Positions 32,908 through 41,544 of a DNA stretch of 53,551 bases are shown here, one piece after another. The translations under genes and the position numbers were made by a program. Where the stretch lies: assembly GCA_905480595.1 (NCBI GenBank), contig CAJQQY010000007.1:1-53551 (forward strand). The letters are read 5' to 3'. The first letter of the stretch is position 1; every line of letters starts with the position of its first letter. Source of the DNA: an uncultured Saprospiraceae bacterium. GTDB taxonomy: Bacteria; Bacteroidota; Bacteroidia; Chitinophagales; Saprospiraceae. A model generated the notes under the pieces. That model saw only the letters and a program-made list of their open reading frames with translations, searched no databases and was not told the origin of the DNA.

Positions 32908-34578
32908 ATGTCAGATAAGAAAGTCATTTTCGCCATGGAAGGCGTTACTAAAATTTACCCGCCAAGTAAGACTGTTTTGAAAAACATTTGGCTCTCCTTT
33001 TATTATGGAGCTAAGATTGGTGTCTTGGGTTTGAACGGATCTGGTAAATCTAGTTTGATAAAAATCATTGCCGGACTCGATTCCAATTATCAAGGAAAAG
33101 TAACTTTTGATAAAGAATATAAAATCGGTTACCTCGCTCAAGAGCCAGTACTTGATCCTGAAAAAACAGTTAAAGAAATCGTGCAAGAAGGGGTTCAACA
33201 TATTGTTGATGTGGTGAATGCGTACGAAGAAGTTTCTAACAAATTGGCTGAACCAATGGATGATGATGCCATGATGAAACTCGTTAATGAGCAAGGGGAA
33301 CTCATGGATAAAATGGATCATTATAATGCATGGGAACTCGATCATACTTTGGAAATGGCAATGGATGCATTACGTTGTCCACCAGATGATGCGAAAGTAG
33401 ATGTATTGTCTGGAGGGGAAAGAAGACGTGTTGCGTTGTGTCGATTATTGTTAAGTAAGACTGATATTCTTTTACTAGATGAGCCTACCAATCACTTGGA
33501 CGCAGAAAGCGTACATTGGTTAGAGCAGTTTTTAAAATCATTTCCAGGGACAGTAATTGCTGTAACTCACGATAGATACTTTTTGGATAATGTGGCTGGT
33601 TGGATTTTGGAACTAGATCGTGGAGAAGGAATTCCTTGGGAAGGAAATTATAGTTCTTGGTTGGAGCAAAAATCCAATCGAATGGCACAAGAAGAAAAAC
33701 AAGAATCAAAACGTCAGAAAATATTAAAAAGAGAATTAGAATGGTCTAAGATGTCTCCAAAAGGTCGTCGAGCAAAAGGTAAAGCTCGTTTGAGTGCTTA
33801 TGAAACGATGAGTGATGCTGAGACAAAAGAGAGAGAAGCAAAGTTAGAATTATACATTCCTTCTGGACCTAGGTTGGGTGATGTAGTGATCAATGCAGAG
33901 AATTTGACGAAGTCGTATGACAAAAGAGTTTTGTTTGAAAACTTAAATTTCTCTATTCCTAAAAACGCGATCGTCGGAATTATCGGTCCGAATGGTGTTG
34001 GGAAATCGACTTTGTTCCGTATGATTATGGGCGAGGAAACTCCTGACTCTGGAACTATCACAATTGGTGAAACGGTAAAACTAGCCTACGTCGATCAATC
34101 TCATAAAGATTTAGTTCCTGAAAAAACGATCTACGAAGTAGTGAGCCAGGGAAGTGAATTTATTACGATTGGAAATAAAGAAATTAACGCTAGAGCTTAT
34201 ATCAGTCGTTTTAATTTTTCAGGTGGAGACCAGCAGAAAAAGGTAAGTACACTTTCTGGTGGGGAAAGAAATCGATTACACTTAGCGATCACTTTGAAGG
34301 AAGGTGGAAATGTGATCTTACTAGATGAGCCTACGAATGATATCGATGTGAATACACTTCGAGCATTAGAGGAAGGAATTGAAAATTTTGCAGGATGTGT
34401 GCTTTTGATTTCGCATGATAGATGGTTTATTGATCGATTGGCTACTCATATAATGTCGTATGAAGATGATGGTGAAGTGATTTTCTTTGAGGGGAATTAT
34501 AGTGCTTTTGAAGAAGCGAAGAAGGAACGATTGGGAGATATAACTCCGAAGCGACCAAGATTTAAGACGTTATTGTAA
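32908..34578 (+). CDS. ettA: Energy-dependent translational throttle protein EttA (ABC-F)
   Basis: Ribosome-binding ABC-F ATPase that gates the first peptide bond according to ATP/ADP level. 556 residues, standard length. Domain 1: Walker A GLNGSGKSS, then the arm insert unique to EttA (KLAEPMDDDAMMKLVNEQGE then LMDKMDHYNAWELD), signature LSGGERRRVALC, Walker B DILLLDEPTNHLD. The linker (EWSKMSPKGRRAKGKARLSA then YE) is the P-site tRNA interaction motif and is highly conserved. Domain 2: GPNGVGKSTLFRMIMG, LSGGERNRLHLA, VILLDEPTNDID. No membrane segments. Assignment to EttA rather than other ABC-F proteins rests on the arm and linker. Confidence 0.96.
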   Translation: MSDKKVIFAMEGVTKIYPPSKTVLKNIWLSFYYGAKIGVLGLNGSGKSSLIKIIAGLDSNYQGKVTFDKEYKIGYLAQEPVLDPEKTVKEIVQEGVQHIVDVVNAYEEVSNKLAEPMDDDAMMKLVNEQGELMDKMDHYNAWELDHTLEMAMDALRCPPDDAKVDVLSGGERRRVALCRLLLSKTDILLLDEPTNHLDAESVHWLEQFLKSFPGTVIAVTHDRYFLDNVAGWILELDRGEGIPWEGNYSSWLEQKSNRMAQEEKQESKRQKILKRELEWSKMSPKGRRAKGKARLSAYETMSDAETKEREAKLELYIPSGPRLGDVVINAENLTKSYDKRVLFENLNFSIPKNAIVGIIGPNGVGKSTLFRMIMGEETPDSGTITIGETVKLAYVDQSHKDLVPEKTIYEVVSQGSEFITIGNKEINARAYISRFNFSGGDQQKKVSTLSGGERNRLHLAITLKEGGNVILLDEPTNDIDVNTLRALEEGIENFAGCVLLISHDRWFIDRLATHIMSYEDDGEVIFFEGNYSAFEEAKKERLGDITPKRPRFKTLL

Positions 34579-34679
34579 AACCAATTCCCAATGGAGAGCC
34601 TTTTTTCTTTGCATTTCGGCAAGGAGAAAAGTTAATTTGGATAGTTTGATGATTTATCAATTTTTTAATTTATCTTTTG

Positions 34680-34714
34680 CACCCTTGCTTTTGGAAAAGA
34701 AGTAAGGGTGTTTC
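34680..34714 (+). terminator. Terminator of ettA
   Basis: CACCCTT-G-CTTTT (34680-34692) pairs with AAAAGAAGTAAGGGTG (34695-34710) with small mismatches, followed by TTTCTC. It is about 100 bases after the ettA stop. Confidence 0.65.
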
Positions 34715-34773
34715 TCTTACATAATAAAACTAATTAGTGTAAGACATTTACATTTCTGACAAAACCAATCATT

Positions 34774-35295
34774 ATGCCTAACTATCGTTTTAAAAAATGC
34801 GAACTCTCTGACTTAGCTAAATTGAGAAAAATAAGTATTGAAACTTTTACAGCAACTTACGAAACTAAAAACACGAAAGAGAATTTTGAGAAACATATTA
34901 ATCATACATTCAATACATCGCAACTTACCAGAGAACTGCTTGACTCAAACACCGTGTTTTATTTACTCCTTTCTGGAAAAGATTTAATGGGTTATTTGAA
35001 ATTAAATGAAAAGAGTGCGCAAACTGAAAAGATGCAAGATCATTGTTATGAGTTGGAAAGAATTTATTTAAAGGAAGAGTTTCAAGGAAAAGGTTTTGGA
35101 AAAACTTTAATTAAAAAATCAATTGAAATAGCAAAAGCGAAAAACAAAAAAGAACTTTGGTTAGGTGTTTGGGAAGAAAATCCAGAAGCTATTGGTTTTT
35201 ATAAAAAAATGGGATTCGTGGAATTTGGAACACATCCATTTAAAGTTGGGGAAGAGGAACAGGTGGACCTTATGATGAAGGTTCAAATTGAATAA
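34774..35295 (+). CDS. GNAT-family N-acetyltransferase
   Basis: 173 residues. YELERIYLKEEFQGKGFGKT followed by LIKKSIEIAKAKNKKELWLG is a clear acetyl-CoA motif A (Q-G-K-G-F-G), and WEENPEAIGFYKKMGFVEFG is motif B. The N-terminal half (RFKKCELSDLAKLRKISIET) is typical of the RimI-like/spermidine-acetyltransferase-like group (PaiA-type in some annotation), but the acceptor substrate is not predictable. The stop codon falls in the first copy of a repeated 11-mer that forms a large inverted repeat. Confidence 0.92.
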   Translation: MPNYRFKKCELSDLAKLRKISIETFTATYETKNTKENFEKHINHTFNTSQLTRELLDSNTVFYLLLSGKDLMGYLKLNEKSAQTEKMQDHCYELERIYLKEEFQGKGFGKTLIKKSIEIAKAKNKKELWLGVWEENPEAIGFYKKMGFVEFGTHPFKVGEEEQVDLMMKVQIE

Positions 35296-35373
35296 CCAAT
35301 ACTCAACAAGGAATAACCAATGTCCAACGCTACAAAAAAAGTTCTTCATTCAAACGTTGGACATTGGTTATTC
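35290..35373. repeat. Repeat cluster: two direct and one inverted copy of GAATAACCAAT
   Basis: GAATAACCAAT at 35290-35300 and 35311-35321 and its complement ATTGGTTATTC at 35363-35373. The second and third copies extend to a perfect 19-base inverted repeat (35311-35329 and 35355-35373). The 18-base direct copies differ at 3 positions. It lies between convergent genes and probably terminates both. Confidence 0.75.
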
Positions 35374-35377
35374 AAAA

Positions 35378-36529
35378 TTATTTCGTCGCCTCCATCACCA
35401 ACTTCACCATCTCCCCTATCCTCTTCGGTTCCAACCATCTCGTCACTATCACCAAATCATTCTCTTCATCGACAACGATAAAATTTCCACCAAATCCAGC
35501 AGCATAATAAACCTTTTCAGAAACGCCTTCCCAATGTCTTTTTCCTCGTTGATTATTCCACCACATATACCCATAACTTGGATTTGGTTTAGAAGGTTGT
35601 TGAACAGCTTTCACCCAATCTCTAGAAATAATTTGTTGTCCATTCCAATTTCCATTTTTCAAAAACAACAAACCAAAACGAGCATGATCCAAAGTATTTA
35701 TAAAAAGTCCTCCGCCAGAATGTCCACCCCCGCTGACTGACTGCATCATAATTCCATCCACATTGGTAAATGAATTTTCATAACCATACCATCGCCAAGT
35801 TGGAGATGCTCCAATCTTATCCATGACCTTTTCTTTTAAAACTTGTGGCAATGGTTTTCGCCAAACTTGTAAAAGTGAATAGGCTAAAACATTCACTCGC
35901 ACATCATTGTATTCCATCACCGTTCCTGGTTCATTAAACTTTCGAATTTTCCAATCATCGACACCACCTGTTTTTGGCGGACGATCTGCCCAGTCTTTTC
36001 CTCCCCACAAACTACCTGACCAATCAGATGATTGAGTCAACAAATGATCCCACGTAATTTTATTGTTATGAACTCCATCAAATGTTCCATCCCAAATCAT
36101 TTCACCTACTTTATTATTCACATCAGTTATCAATCCAGCATCTATGGCTAAACCACAAACAGTTGACAAATAACTTTTGGTCACACTAAAAGTCATATCC
36201 ACTCGATTGACATTTCCCCATTGCGCCACAATGTATCCATTCTTTAAGATCACACCTGCTGGGCCACCTCGCTTTTTAGTTTTTCCCAAAATTTGATGAT
36301 AAGGCTCATGGGAAAATCCTTTTAGGATTGCTACCCTTAAATCTTTAGCACCACTATATTCATTTGCTTCTGCAAAATCAACAGCTTTTTTTAATTTTTC
36401 GGCATTGATCCCAAAATCAGATGGCGATTTAGTTGCCCACTCATTTTGAGGAGGAAAGTATTGTTTTTGAGCAAAAGAAATTTGATAAAAAATAGAAAAA
36501 GTAAAAACAAAGAAGAACAATTTTTTCAT
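35378..36529 (-). CDS. Secreted serine hydrolase, beta-lactamase (class C) family
   Basis: 383 residues with signal peptide (FFFVFTFSIFYQISFAQ). Class-C beta-lactamase/DD-peptidase fold: catalytic SVTK in DMTFSVTKSYLSTV (S-x-x-K), YND in VMEYNDVRVNV as the Y-x-N motif, and HSGGGLF as the third motif, close to the H/K-T-G type. So the active site is complete. Many such Bacteroidota proteins act as esterases or peptidases rather than giving antibiotic resistance. Convergent with the GNAT gene; ends next to the repeat cluster. Confidence 0.9.
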   Translation of the reverse strand: MKKLFFFVFTFSIFYQISFAQKQYFPPQNEWATKSPSDFGINAEKLKKAVDFAEANEYSGAKDLRVAILKGFSHEPYHQILGKTKKRGGPAGVILKNGYIVAQWGNVNRVDMTFSVTKSYLSTVCGLAIDAGLITDVNNKVGEMIWDGTFDGVHNNKITWDHLLTQSSDWSGSLWGGKDWADRPPKTGGVDDWKIRKFNEPGTVMEYNDVRVNVLAYSLLQVWRKPLPQVLKEKVMDKIGASPTWRWYGYENSFTNVDGIMMQSVSGGGHSGGGLFINTLDHARFGLLFLKNGNWNGQQIISRDWVKAVQQPSKPNPSYGYMWWNNQRGKRHWEGVSEKVYYAAGFGGNFIVVDEENDLVIVTRWLEPKRIGEMVKLVMEATK

Positions 36530-36568
36530 GATATTTTTTTTGCTGAAATTACAAAAACTACATCAAAA

Positions 36569-36606
36569 AAAAAGTGCATTTGCATAACAATGCAAATACA
36601 CTTTTT
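36569..36606 (-). terminator. Terminator of the zinc-ribbon gene
   Basis: AAAGTGCATTTGCAT (36571-36585) pairs with ATGCAAATACACTTT (36590-36604) with one mismatch, flanked by A and T runs. 23 bases after the minus-strand stop. Confidence 0.8.
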
Positions 36607-36628
36607 CCGTTTTTTCAAAAAGAGATCA

Positions 36629-36943
36629 TTATCCCATTCCAAACATACTCCAAAATCCTTTTGACTCTTTTTTTACTTTTACCTGCGGAGGAGGTACAGT
36701 ACATCCCTCACAAAAACTAGTTTCCTCGGAAGTTTTCCCATGAACTCTAGTTCCACATTTTGAACAAATTGCAATATTTGGTTCAGGATCGTGGATTTCA
36801 ACTTTGCCCCTAAAATTAAGAACATCGCCTCCTTCATCATACTGATATTGCTTTGCTTCAGTTATTCCATAAAAAGGTTCATTCTTCCCCTTCACCCAAA
36901 ACGCCCCAACTTTTCCAAACATAGGATTGTCTATTTTACTCAT
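36629..36943 (-). CDS. Small zinc-ribbon protein, 104 residues
   Basis: Not recognised beyond the zinc ribbon CSKCGTRVHG ... FCEGC (Cys-x2-Cys and Cys-x2-Cys, about 60-77). The N-terminal half (MFGKVGAFWVKGKNEPFYGI) has aromatic residues of an OB or Tudor-like strand pattern. The C-terminal tail is short and basic (VKKESKGFWSMFGMG). Cytoplasmic. No neighbours in the same operon. Confidence 0.75.
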   Translation of the reverse strand: MSKIDNPMFGKVGAFWVKGKNEPFYGITEAKQYQYDEGGDVLNFRGKVEIHDPEPNIAICSKCGTRVHGKTSEETSFCEGCTVPPPQVKVKKESKGFWSMFGMG

Positions 36944-37150
36944 ATTTAAAATGGTTTTGTTACGAAATAATTTTTAAGAATGCGTGTCTACTACTTTTCA
37001 GTTTTAATTTTGACTCAATAAATATATCGAATTATTCAAAATTAAAAGAATATAATTGTATTTAATTGAAAAAATTAAAAACAAAATTCTTTGAACTATT
37101 AATTTTTTCAGCATTTTGAAATATAGGTTCTCTATTAATTTTAAAAAGAA

Positions 37151-37831
37151 TTATTCTTCTATCTTAAAAATAAAGCCTTGTCCATGTATATTATTAATAT
37201 GTACACGTTCATCTTTGGATAAATATTTTCGCAGATGAGAAATAAAAACATCCATACTTTTTCGGCTAAATTCATCAGTTGCTCCCCATATTTCATGGAG
37301 TGCTTTTTTACGAGGAAGGAGTTGATTTTCATTTTGACAAAGCATCCGAAGTAGTTCCGATTCCCGCTTAGTGAGATTGATTATTTTATTTTTAAAAACT
37401 AATTGTTGAATACTAAAGGTGAATTGATAATCTCCTATTTTAAAAACATCAAGAGTAGGTTTTGATTTTATATTTCGTTTGAGAAGCGCTTTTATTTTTG
37501 CCAGAAGTAATTCTTCATCCACAGGTTTTGTGATATAATCATCTGCTCCGATTTTGAAACCTTTTAGTTTATCTATTTTCAATGACTTAGCACTCAAAAA
37601 AATAAATGGTAAATCAGGATGATTTCGTTTTATCTTTTCAGCTACTTCATAGCCATTTTGTCCAGGCAACATGATATCAAAGATACCTAATCCAAAAATT
37701 GATTGATCCGCTTTTTTCAAACCTTCTTCTCCTGACTTCGCCCAAGTCACATCAAAATCATGCAATCCTAAATATTCACTCAGGATATACCCAAAACTTT
37801 CATCGTCTTCAATTAATAATATTTTATTCAT
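37151..37831 (-). CDS. Response regulator, OmpR/PhoB family
   Basis: 226 residues from the ATG at 37831 (an upstream in-frame ATG at 37852 is in the leader). Receiver domain: acidic pair EDD (residues 8-10), phospho-acceptor Asp in GLGIFDIMLPGQNGYEV, Thr/Ser in PFIFLSAKSL and Lys in ADDYITKPVDEEL. The winged-helix output domain (about 130-226) has TKRESELLRMLCQNENQLLP and RKSMDVFISHLRKYLSKDER then VHINNIHGQGF. Partner of the histidine kinase encoded 50 bases upstream. DNA-binding role; targets unknown. Confidence 0.96.
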   Translation of the reverse strand: MNKILLIEDDESFGYILSEYLGLHDFDVTWAKSGEEGLKKADQSIFGLGIFDIMLPGQNGYEVAEKIKRNHPDLPFIFLSAKSLKIDKLKGFKIGADDYITKPVDEELLLAKIKALLKRNIKSKPTLDVFKIGDYQFTFSIQQLVFKNKIINLTKRESELLRMLCQNENQLLPRKKALHEIWGATDEFSRKSMDVFISHLRKYLSKDERVHINNIHGQGFIFKIEE

Positions 37832-37881
37832 TTTGATGAAATTAATATTCAATTAAAATAAATTCAAGTTGGCAATAGAAC

Positions 37882-39249
37882 TCAAAAGGCAATCACAAAC
37901 TCACACCCATTTTTATATGAATCATTTAAAATAATTTTCCCCTTATGAGCTTCCACTATCGCCTTCACATAGCTCAATCCAATTCCAAAACCTTTACCTT
38001 TATATTGATCATTTTTCTGAGCTCGAAAAAACCGATCAAATATTTCTCTTTGAAATTCTTTAGGGATTCCTTCTCCCTCATCTTTTACCGAGATCAATTT
38101 GTTGCCATTTTCAGAAAAAGTAGCAATAGTAATTTTTGGAAAATCTCCAGAATACTTCAAAGCATTTTCTATTAAATTATAAATACAATTGGACAAATGA
38201 GTGGTATCCCCCTTGATTGAAAAATCTTCTACTTCTAATGACAATGTTATAATCGCTTCTTTTTGTTCTATAATTATTTTTAATCGATCAATCACTTCTT
38301 CGATTAAAAAGTGAATATCAATATTCTCTTTTTCTAAAGTCATTTCATTAGATTCAATTAAAGAAAGTTCTAAGATCTTATCGACTTGTCCTTCCAACTT
38401 TTTGCTTTCATTTTCAATCAAATTAAGATAAATTTCTTTTTTACTTTCCTCTACATTTTGCTTTTTTAAAACTGCCGAAGCCAATCGAATCGAACTCAAA
38501 GGAGTCTTAAATTCATGAGTCATGTTATTAAAAAAATCATCTTTGACTTGACTTAGTTTTTTCTGTTTTGCCAAAGCTCTCAAAGTATAAATAAAAAGTC
38601 CCATCAACAATCCCATCAAAAGAATTGTCAAAACCAATTGTGAAAAAATGGCTCGGATCGCTAGTATAAATTGATTTGGAACATGCAATGCAAACCATAG
38701 AATATCATCTTGTGATTTTCCATCAATTTTTAAAGTTTGTTCCAACGATCTAATCGTAGTCATCGCTGGTCTCACTTGATGGTTTACAGCTTTTAACCCT
38801 TCTTCGGTAATTGTGTCAATATCAATTTTTTCTTGAACAAAATTAAAAGTAACGATGCAGCTAATACAAGTTTTAAATTCTGATGACTTTAATTCCGATT
38901 CAAATTTTTCTGTACTGCTTTTGAAAATTCCATCTTTTTTATTCTGAAAAATGGCATAATAATACTCTTCAGAAAGATTTTGGGCACGCATCATCGAATC
39001 TATCACCAGGTCGATAGAATCCGTTGGGATAGGCTCTTCTGCTTTTAACAAGAGTGTATTTAAAAGTAATTGCCTATTTTTTAATTCTTTCGCAATCTCA
39101 GGAGTAATGGTTTTTAATTGAAGATTTATTTCCTCTTGTTTTAATCGATGTCCCTCATAAATCCATTTGGCCTGAAGCAGACCTATTCCCATCATCGAGA
39201 GTGTGGCCAGTAAAATAATCCATTGATGTGTATTTAATATTTTTTTCAT
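37882..39249 (-). CDS. Sensor histidine kinase
   Basis: 455 residues. N-terminal membrane segment (about 10-28), a periplasmic domain (about 30-205) containing a CISC motif, second membrane segment (LVLTILLMGLLMGLFIYTLR), then the kinase core. The H box is NNMTHEFKTPLSSIRLAS, N box CIYNLIENALKYSG, G1 VKDEGEGIPKEF, and G2 KGFGIGLSYVKAIVE. All kinase motifs are intact. It precedes the regulator gene in one operon. The two Cys in CISC could sense redox state or bind a metal; the rest of the sensor domain is not recognised. Confidence 0.95.
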   Translation of the reverse strand: MKKILNTHQWIILLATLSMMGIGLLQAKWIYEGHRLKQEEINLQLKTITPEIAKELKNRQLLLNTLLLKAEEPIPTDSIDLVIDSMMRAQNLSEEYYYAIFQNKKDGIFKSSTEKFESELKSSEFKTCISCIVTFNFVQEKIDIDTITEEGLKAVNHQVRPAMTTIRSLEQTLKIDGKSQDDILWFALHVPNQFILAIRAIFSQLVLTILLMGLLMGLFIYTLRALAKQKKLSQVKDDFFNNMTHEFKTPLSSIRLASAVLKKQNVEESKKEIYLNLIENESKKLEGQVDKILELSLIESNEMTLEKENIDIHFLIEEVIDRLKIIIEQKEAIITLSLEVEDFSIKGDTTHLSNCIYNLIENALKYSGDFPKITIATFSENGNKLISVKDEGEGIPKEFQREIFDRFFRAQKNDQYKGKGFGIGLSYVKAIVEAHKGKIILNDSYKNGCEFVIAF

Positions 39250-39416
39250 CGACAGTAAAAATACAATGAATTCATCCTTCTTTCCAACTGCTTAAGTTTT
39301 CATTAAGCTTTTTAATAATTGATTTGGGATATTTCATTTTTCGCTAAAAATAAAACTCGATTATTTGATTTTAATTTGTATCAATCAATTTTGAAATAAA
39401 TTAAAATATAAAAATC

Positions 39417-40334
39417 ATGAAAAATTTAAATCTATTATTTCTTACAATTGCAATATCACTAGCATTACAAACTTCACTTCTAGCACAATCAAAAGAAGTA
39501 AAATTTACAGAAAAAAATCTGGAGCAAAAAATTCTAACCTACCAACCACTTCAACGAGAAGGAGTAACTAAGAAAAATTTTGATCATGGCATTTTTATTT
39601 TAGGAGAAGTGAGAAAGGATATCAAAAAAGACAATTTAAAATTTTGCTATGCTGATTATTGGAATTTAATGACTGCATTTCATTCTCTAAAAGAGCCCCA
39701 TGAACACATCGTACTAGTTTTTCAAAAAGCCATTGATGACAATCCAGAATCTATTTGTGAATATGTTGAGGCATTTGGAGAAAAGGCAGTTACTCGTTTA
39801 ACTAATTCTATTCCTGAAGTATTTTTGCCATTTTATAAAAATTGTGATAAGCTTACATCAGTTAAAGAAATTTTCGACCCGATAAATTATGCAAAGAAAA
39901 ATGAGCTAGATGCAGACTTAGTCCAACTCCTACATCAAATTTCTGAAGATGATCAAAAATATCGAAAAGTTAGAGGCGAAGTTGATTGGTCAAAACAAAC
40001 ACCCTTGGATGAAAAAAACATGCAACTCATCGACTCACTTTATAACATTAAACACACGTACATTGGAAAAAGCTTAGTTGGCAAAGAATTAGAATCTACT
40101 ATGTGGGCGGTGATCCAACATTCAAAAATTGAAACGATGGAAAAATATTTACCGATCATGCATGAAGCTGTCAAAAAAGGGAATCTTTCTGAAGGAACTA
40201 TAAAATTGACTATTGACAGAATCTATTGTGATAAATATAATTATCAACCTTTTGGAAGTCAATATGGTGGTGATTGTAAATTATCGAATAAAGAAGTTAG
40301 GGAAAGAGTAAAGACAAAATATGGTCTAAAGTAA
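39417..40334 (+). CDS. Secreted protein with DUF6624-like C-terminal domain
   Basis: 305 residues, signal peptide to about LQTSLLAQS. Residues about 175-295 resemble DUF6624: LLHQISEDDQKYRKVRGEVD, MQLIDSLYNIKHTYIGKSLV with GKELES, WAVIQHSKIETMEKYLPIMH with EAVKKGNL, IKLTIDRIYCDKYNYQPFGS with QYG. The family is of unknown function and widespread in Bacteroidota, usually predicted to be secreted. The N-terminal 150 residues are unrecognised, with tryptophan/tyrosine-rich repeats absent. Single gene in a divergent arrangement with the histidine kinase. Confidence 0.78.
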   Translation: MKNLNLLFLTIAISLALQTSLLAQSKEVKFTEKNLEQKILTYQPLQREGVTKKNFDHGIFILGEVRKDIKKDNLKFCYADYWNLMTAFHSLKEPHEHIVLVFQKAIDDNPESICEYVEAFGEKAVTRLTNSIPEVFLPFYKNCDKLTSVKEIFDPINYAKKNELDADLVQLLHQISEDDQKYRKVRGEVDWSKQTPLDEKNMQLIDSLYNIKHTYIGKSLVGKELESTMWAVIQHSKIETMEKYLPIMHEAVKKGNLSEGTIKLTIDRIYCDKYNYQPFGSQYGGDCKLSNKEVRERVKTKYGLK

Positions 40335-40356
40335 AAATATAAAGCCTTGAATATTG

Positions 40357-40398
40357 GAAAGTTTATCATTAAATTTATTGATAAACTTTCTACTTTTG
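40357..40398 (+). promoter_or_regulatory. Perfect inverted repeat abutting a -7 promoter element
   Basis: GAAAGTTTATCA (40357-40368) and TGATAAACTTTC (40379-40390) pair perfectly, 10-base spacer. TACTTTTG (40391-40398, TAnnTTTG) follows with no gap, then CGCC and ATG at 40404. The repeat may be an operator or the terminator of the DUF6624 gene. The transcript from this promoter would be almost leaderless if translation starts at 40404. Confidence 0.5.
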
Positions 40399-40403
40399 CG
40401 CCT

Positions 40404-41168
40404 ATGGAAAAACCAGTTTCATATAGAATGCAGATTCCTTTTTTTATCAAAAAATCGGAGACAGATTTTCAAAAAGATTTGTACGAGCGATTTGACGATA
40501 TGGTGGTTCGACATATTGCTTTGCACTTGGCCGATGATCTTTGGGGCGCGTATCCTTTTCAAAAAGGATTTGATTTTTTAACAAAACATTTACAAAATCA
40601 AAACAATGTCAATATTTTAGAATTAGGATGTGGTGTAGGACGAATGATCGGAACACTTGCCAAAGAAAATTCTGAAGGAAATTATTGGGGAATTGATTAT
40701 AGTTATCAGATGCTCAAACAAGGTCATGACTTTTGGGTGGAGAATAAAACGATACTTTTAGATTTGTCGCACAAAGGTTTTTCAAGAATCCATCTTCCTG
40801 GCCATGAGTTAAAAAATTTGAATTTTGGACTGGCAAAAGCAGAAGAGTTGCCCTTCGAAAATGAGTCGCAAGATTTTGTATTTAGCAATTTTTTGTTAGA
40901 TCGATTGAAGCAACCTTTAGAAGGATTAAAGGAAATGAAAAGGGTACTCAAACCTGATGGAAAAATTATCATCGTGACTCCTCTTAATTTTTTACATAAA
41001 GATCATTGGAAGCAATTCTATCCTTCCGTCAAATTATTGCAAGTCATTAAAAATATGGGTTTTGATATTTTGGAATGGGAAGATGAATTTACGATGGAGG
41101 AACCTTTAGACTTGAGAGGAAATGTTTTAAAGTGGAATTGTCTGGGGATGGTTTTACAAAAATCATAA
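40404..41168 (+). CDS. Class I SAM-dependent methyltransferase
   Basis: 254 residues from the ATG at 40404; a start at 40428 is also possible, and the ATG at 40347 lies inside the inverted repeat upstream. Rossmann fold: motif I VNILELGCGVGRMIGTLAKE, motif II YWGIDYSYQMLKQG, post-motif AKAEELPFENESQDFVFSNF and LLDRLKQPLEGLKEMKRVLK then PDGKIIIVTP. This layout is typical of the ubiE-like or UbiE/COQ5-type family, but the substrate is unknown. Its 3' end overlaps the HNH gene by 6 bases on the other strand. Confidence 0.9.
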   Translation: MEKPVSYRMQIPFFIKKSETDFQKDLYERFDDMVVRHIALHLADDLWGAYPFQKGFDFLTKHLQNQNNVNILELGCGVGRMIGTLAKENSEGNYWGIDYSYQMLKQGHDFWVENKTILLDLSHKGFSRIHLPGHELKNLNFGLAKAEELPFENESQDFVFSNFLLDRLKQPLEGLKEMKRVLKPDGKIIIVTPLNFLHKDHWKQFYPSVKLLQVIKNMGFDILEWEDEFTMEEPLDLRGNVLKWNCLGMVLQKS

Positions 41169-41459
41169 AAAATCTTTCCTTTTCATTCTTGCATTTCTTT
41201 GATAGAACTCTGGAGCTTTCTTCGAAACCCATTTGATGAACTTTATAATTTCTTCATACTCGATCAGTTTTTCAACTGTATTAAATTCATCTCTTAGTTC
41301 CTTTAAGGTAAAGACTGAATGAATCTTTTGATGACAAATATTATGAATCTCGATTAATTCAGAATCTTTCCCTCCTCTTGATTTTGGTATTAGATGATGC
41401 TTTGAAATATTTTCTTTTCCTAAAGGTCTGCTGCATATTGGGCAGATTTCAATATCCAT
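41163..41459 (-). CDS. HNH endonuclease domain protein
   Basis: 98 residues. Zinc ligands CPICSRPL near the N-terminus and the HNH core KHHLIPKSRGGKDSELIEIH then NICHQKIH (H-H...N...H) are complete. Small stand-alone HNH proteins occur as nicking or restriction-associated nucleases or as phage-derived elements. No methylase or phage genes adjoin, so the role is open. Convergent overlap with the methyltransferase 3' end (6 bases). Confidence 0.9.
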   Translation of the reverse strand: MDIEICPICSRPLGKENISKHHLIPKSRGGKDSELIEIHNICHQKIHSVFTLKELRDEFNTVEKLIEYEEIIKFIKWVSKKAPEFYQRNARMKRKDFL

Positions 41460-41544
41460 GAGTTACTATTTTTCTTAAGCGCTATTTTTTAATCAAAAGC
41501 AATACAAATCTAGGAAGTCCAAAGTTCAATCCTCTCCTTATTTT

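Noticed and set aside
40347..40403. Upstream ATG start for the methyltransferase
   Set aside because: It would place the first 19 codons across the inverted repeat and the -7 promoter box, and those residues do not resemble a methyltransferase N-terminus.
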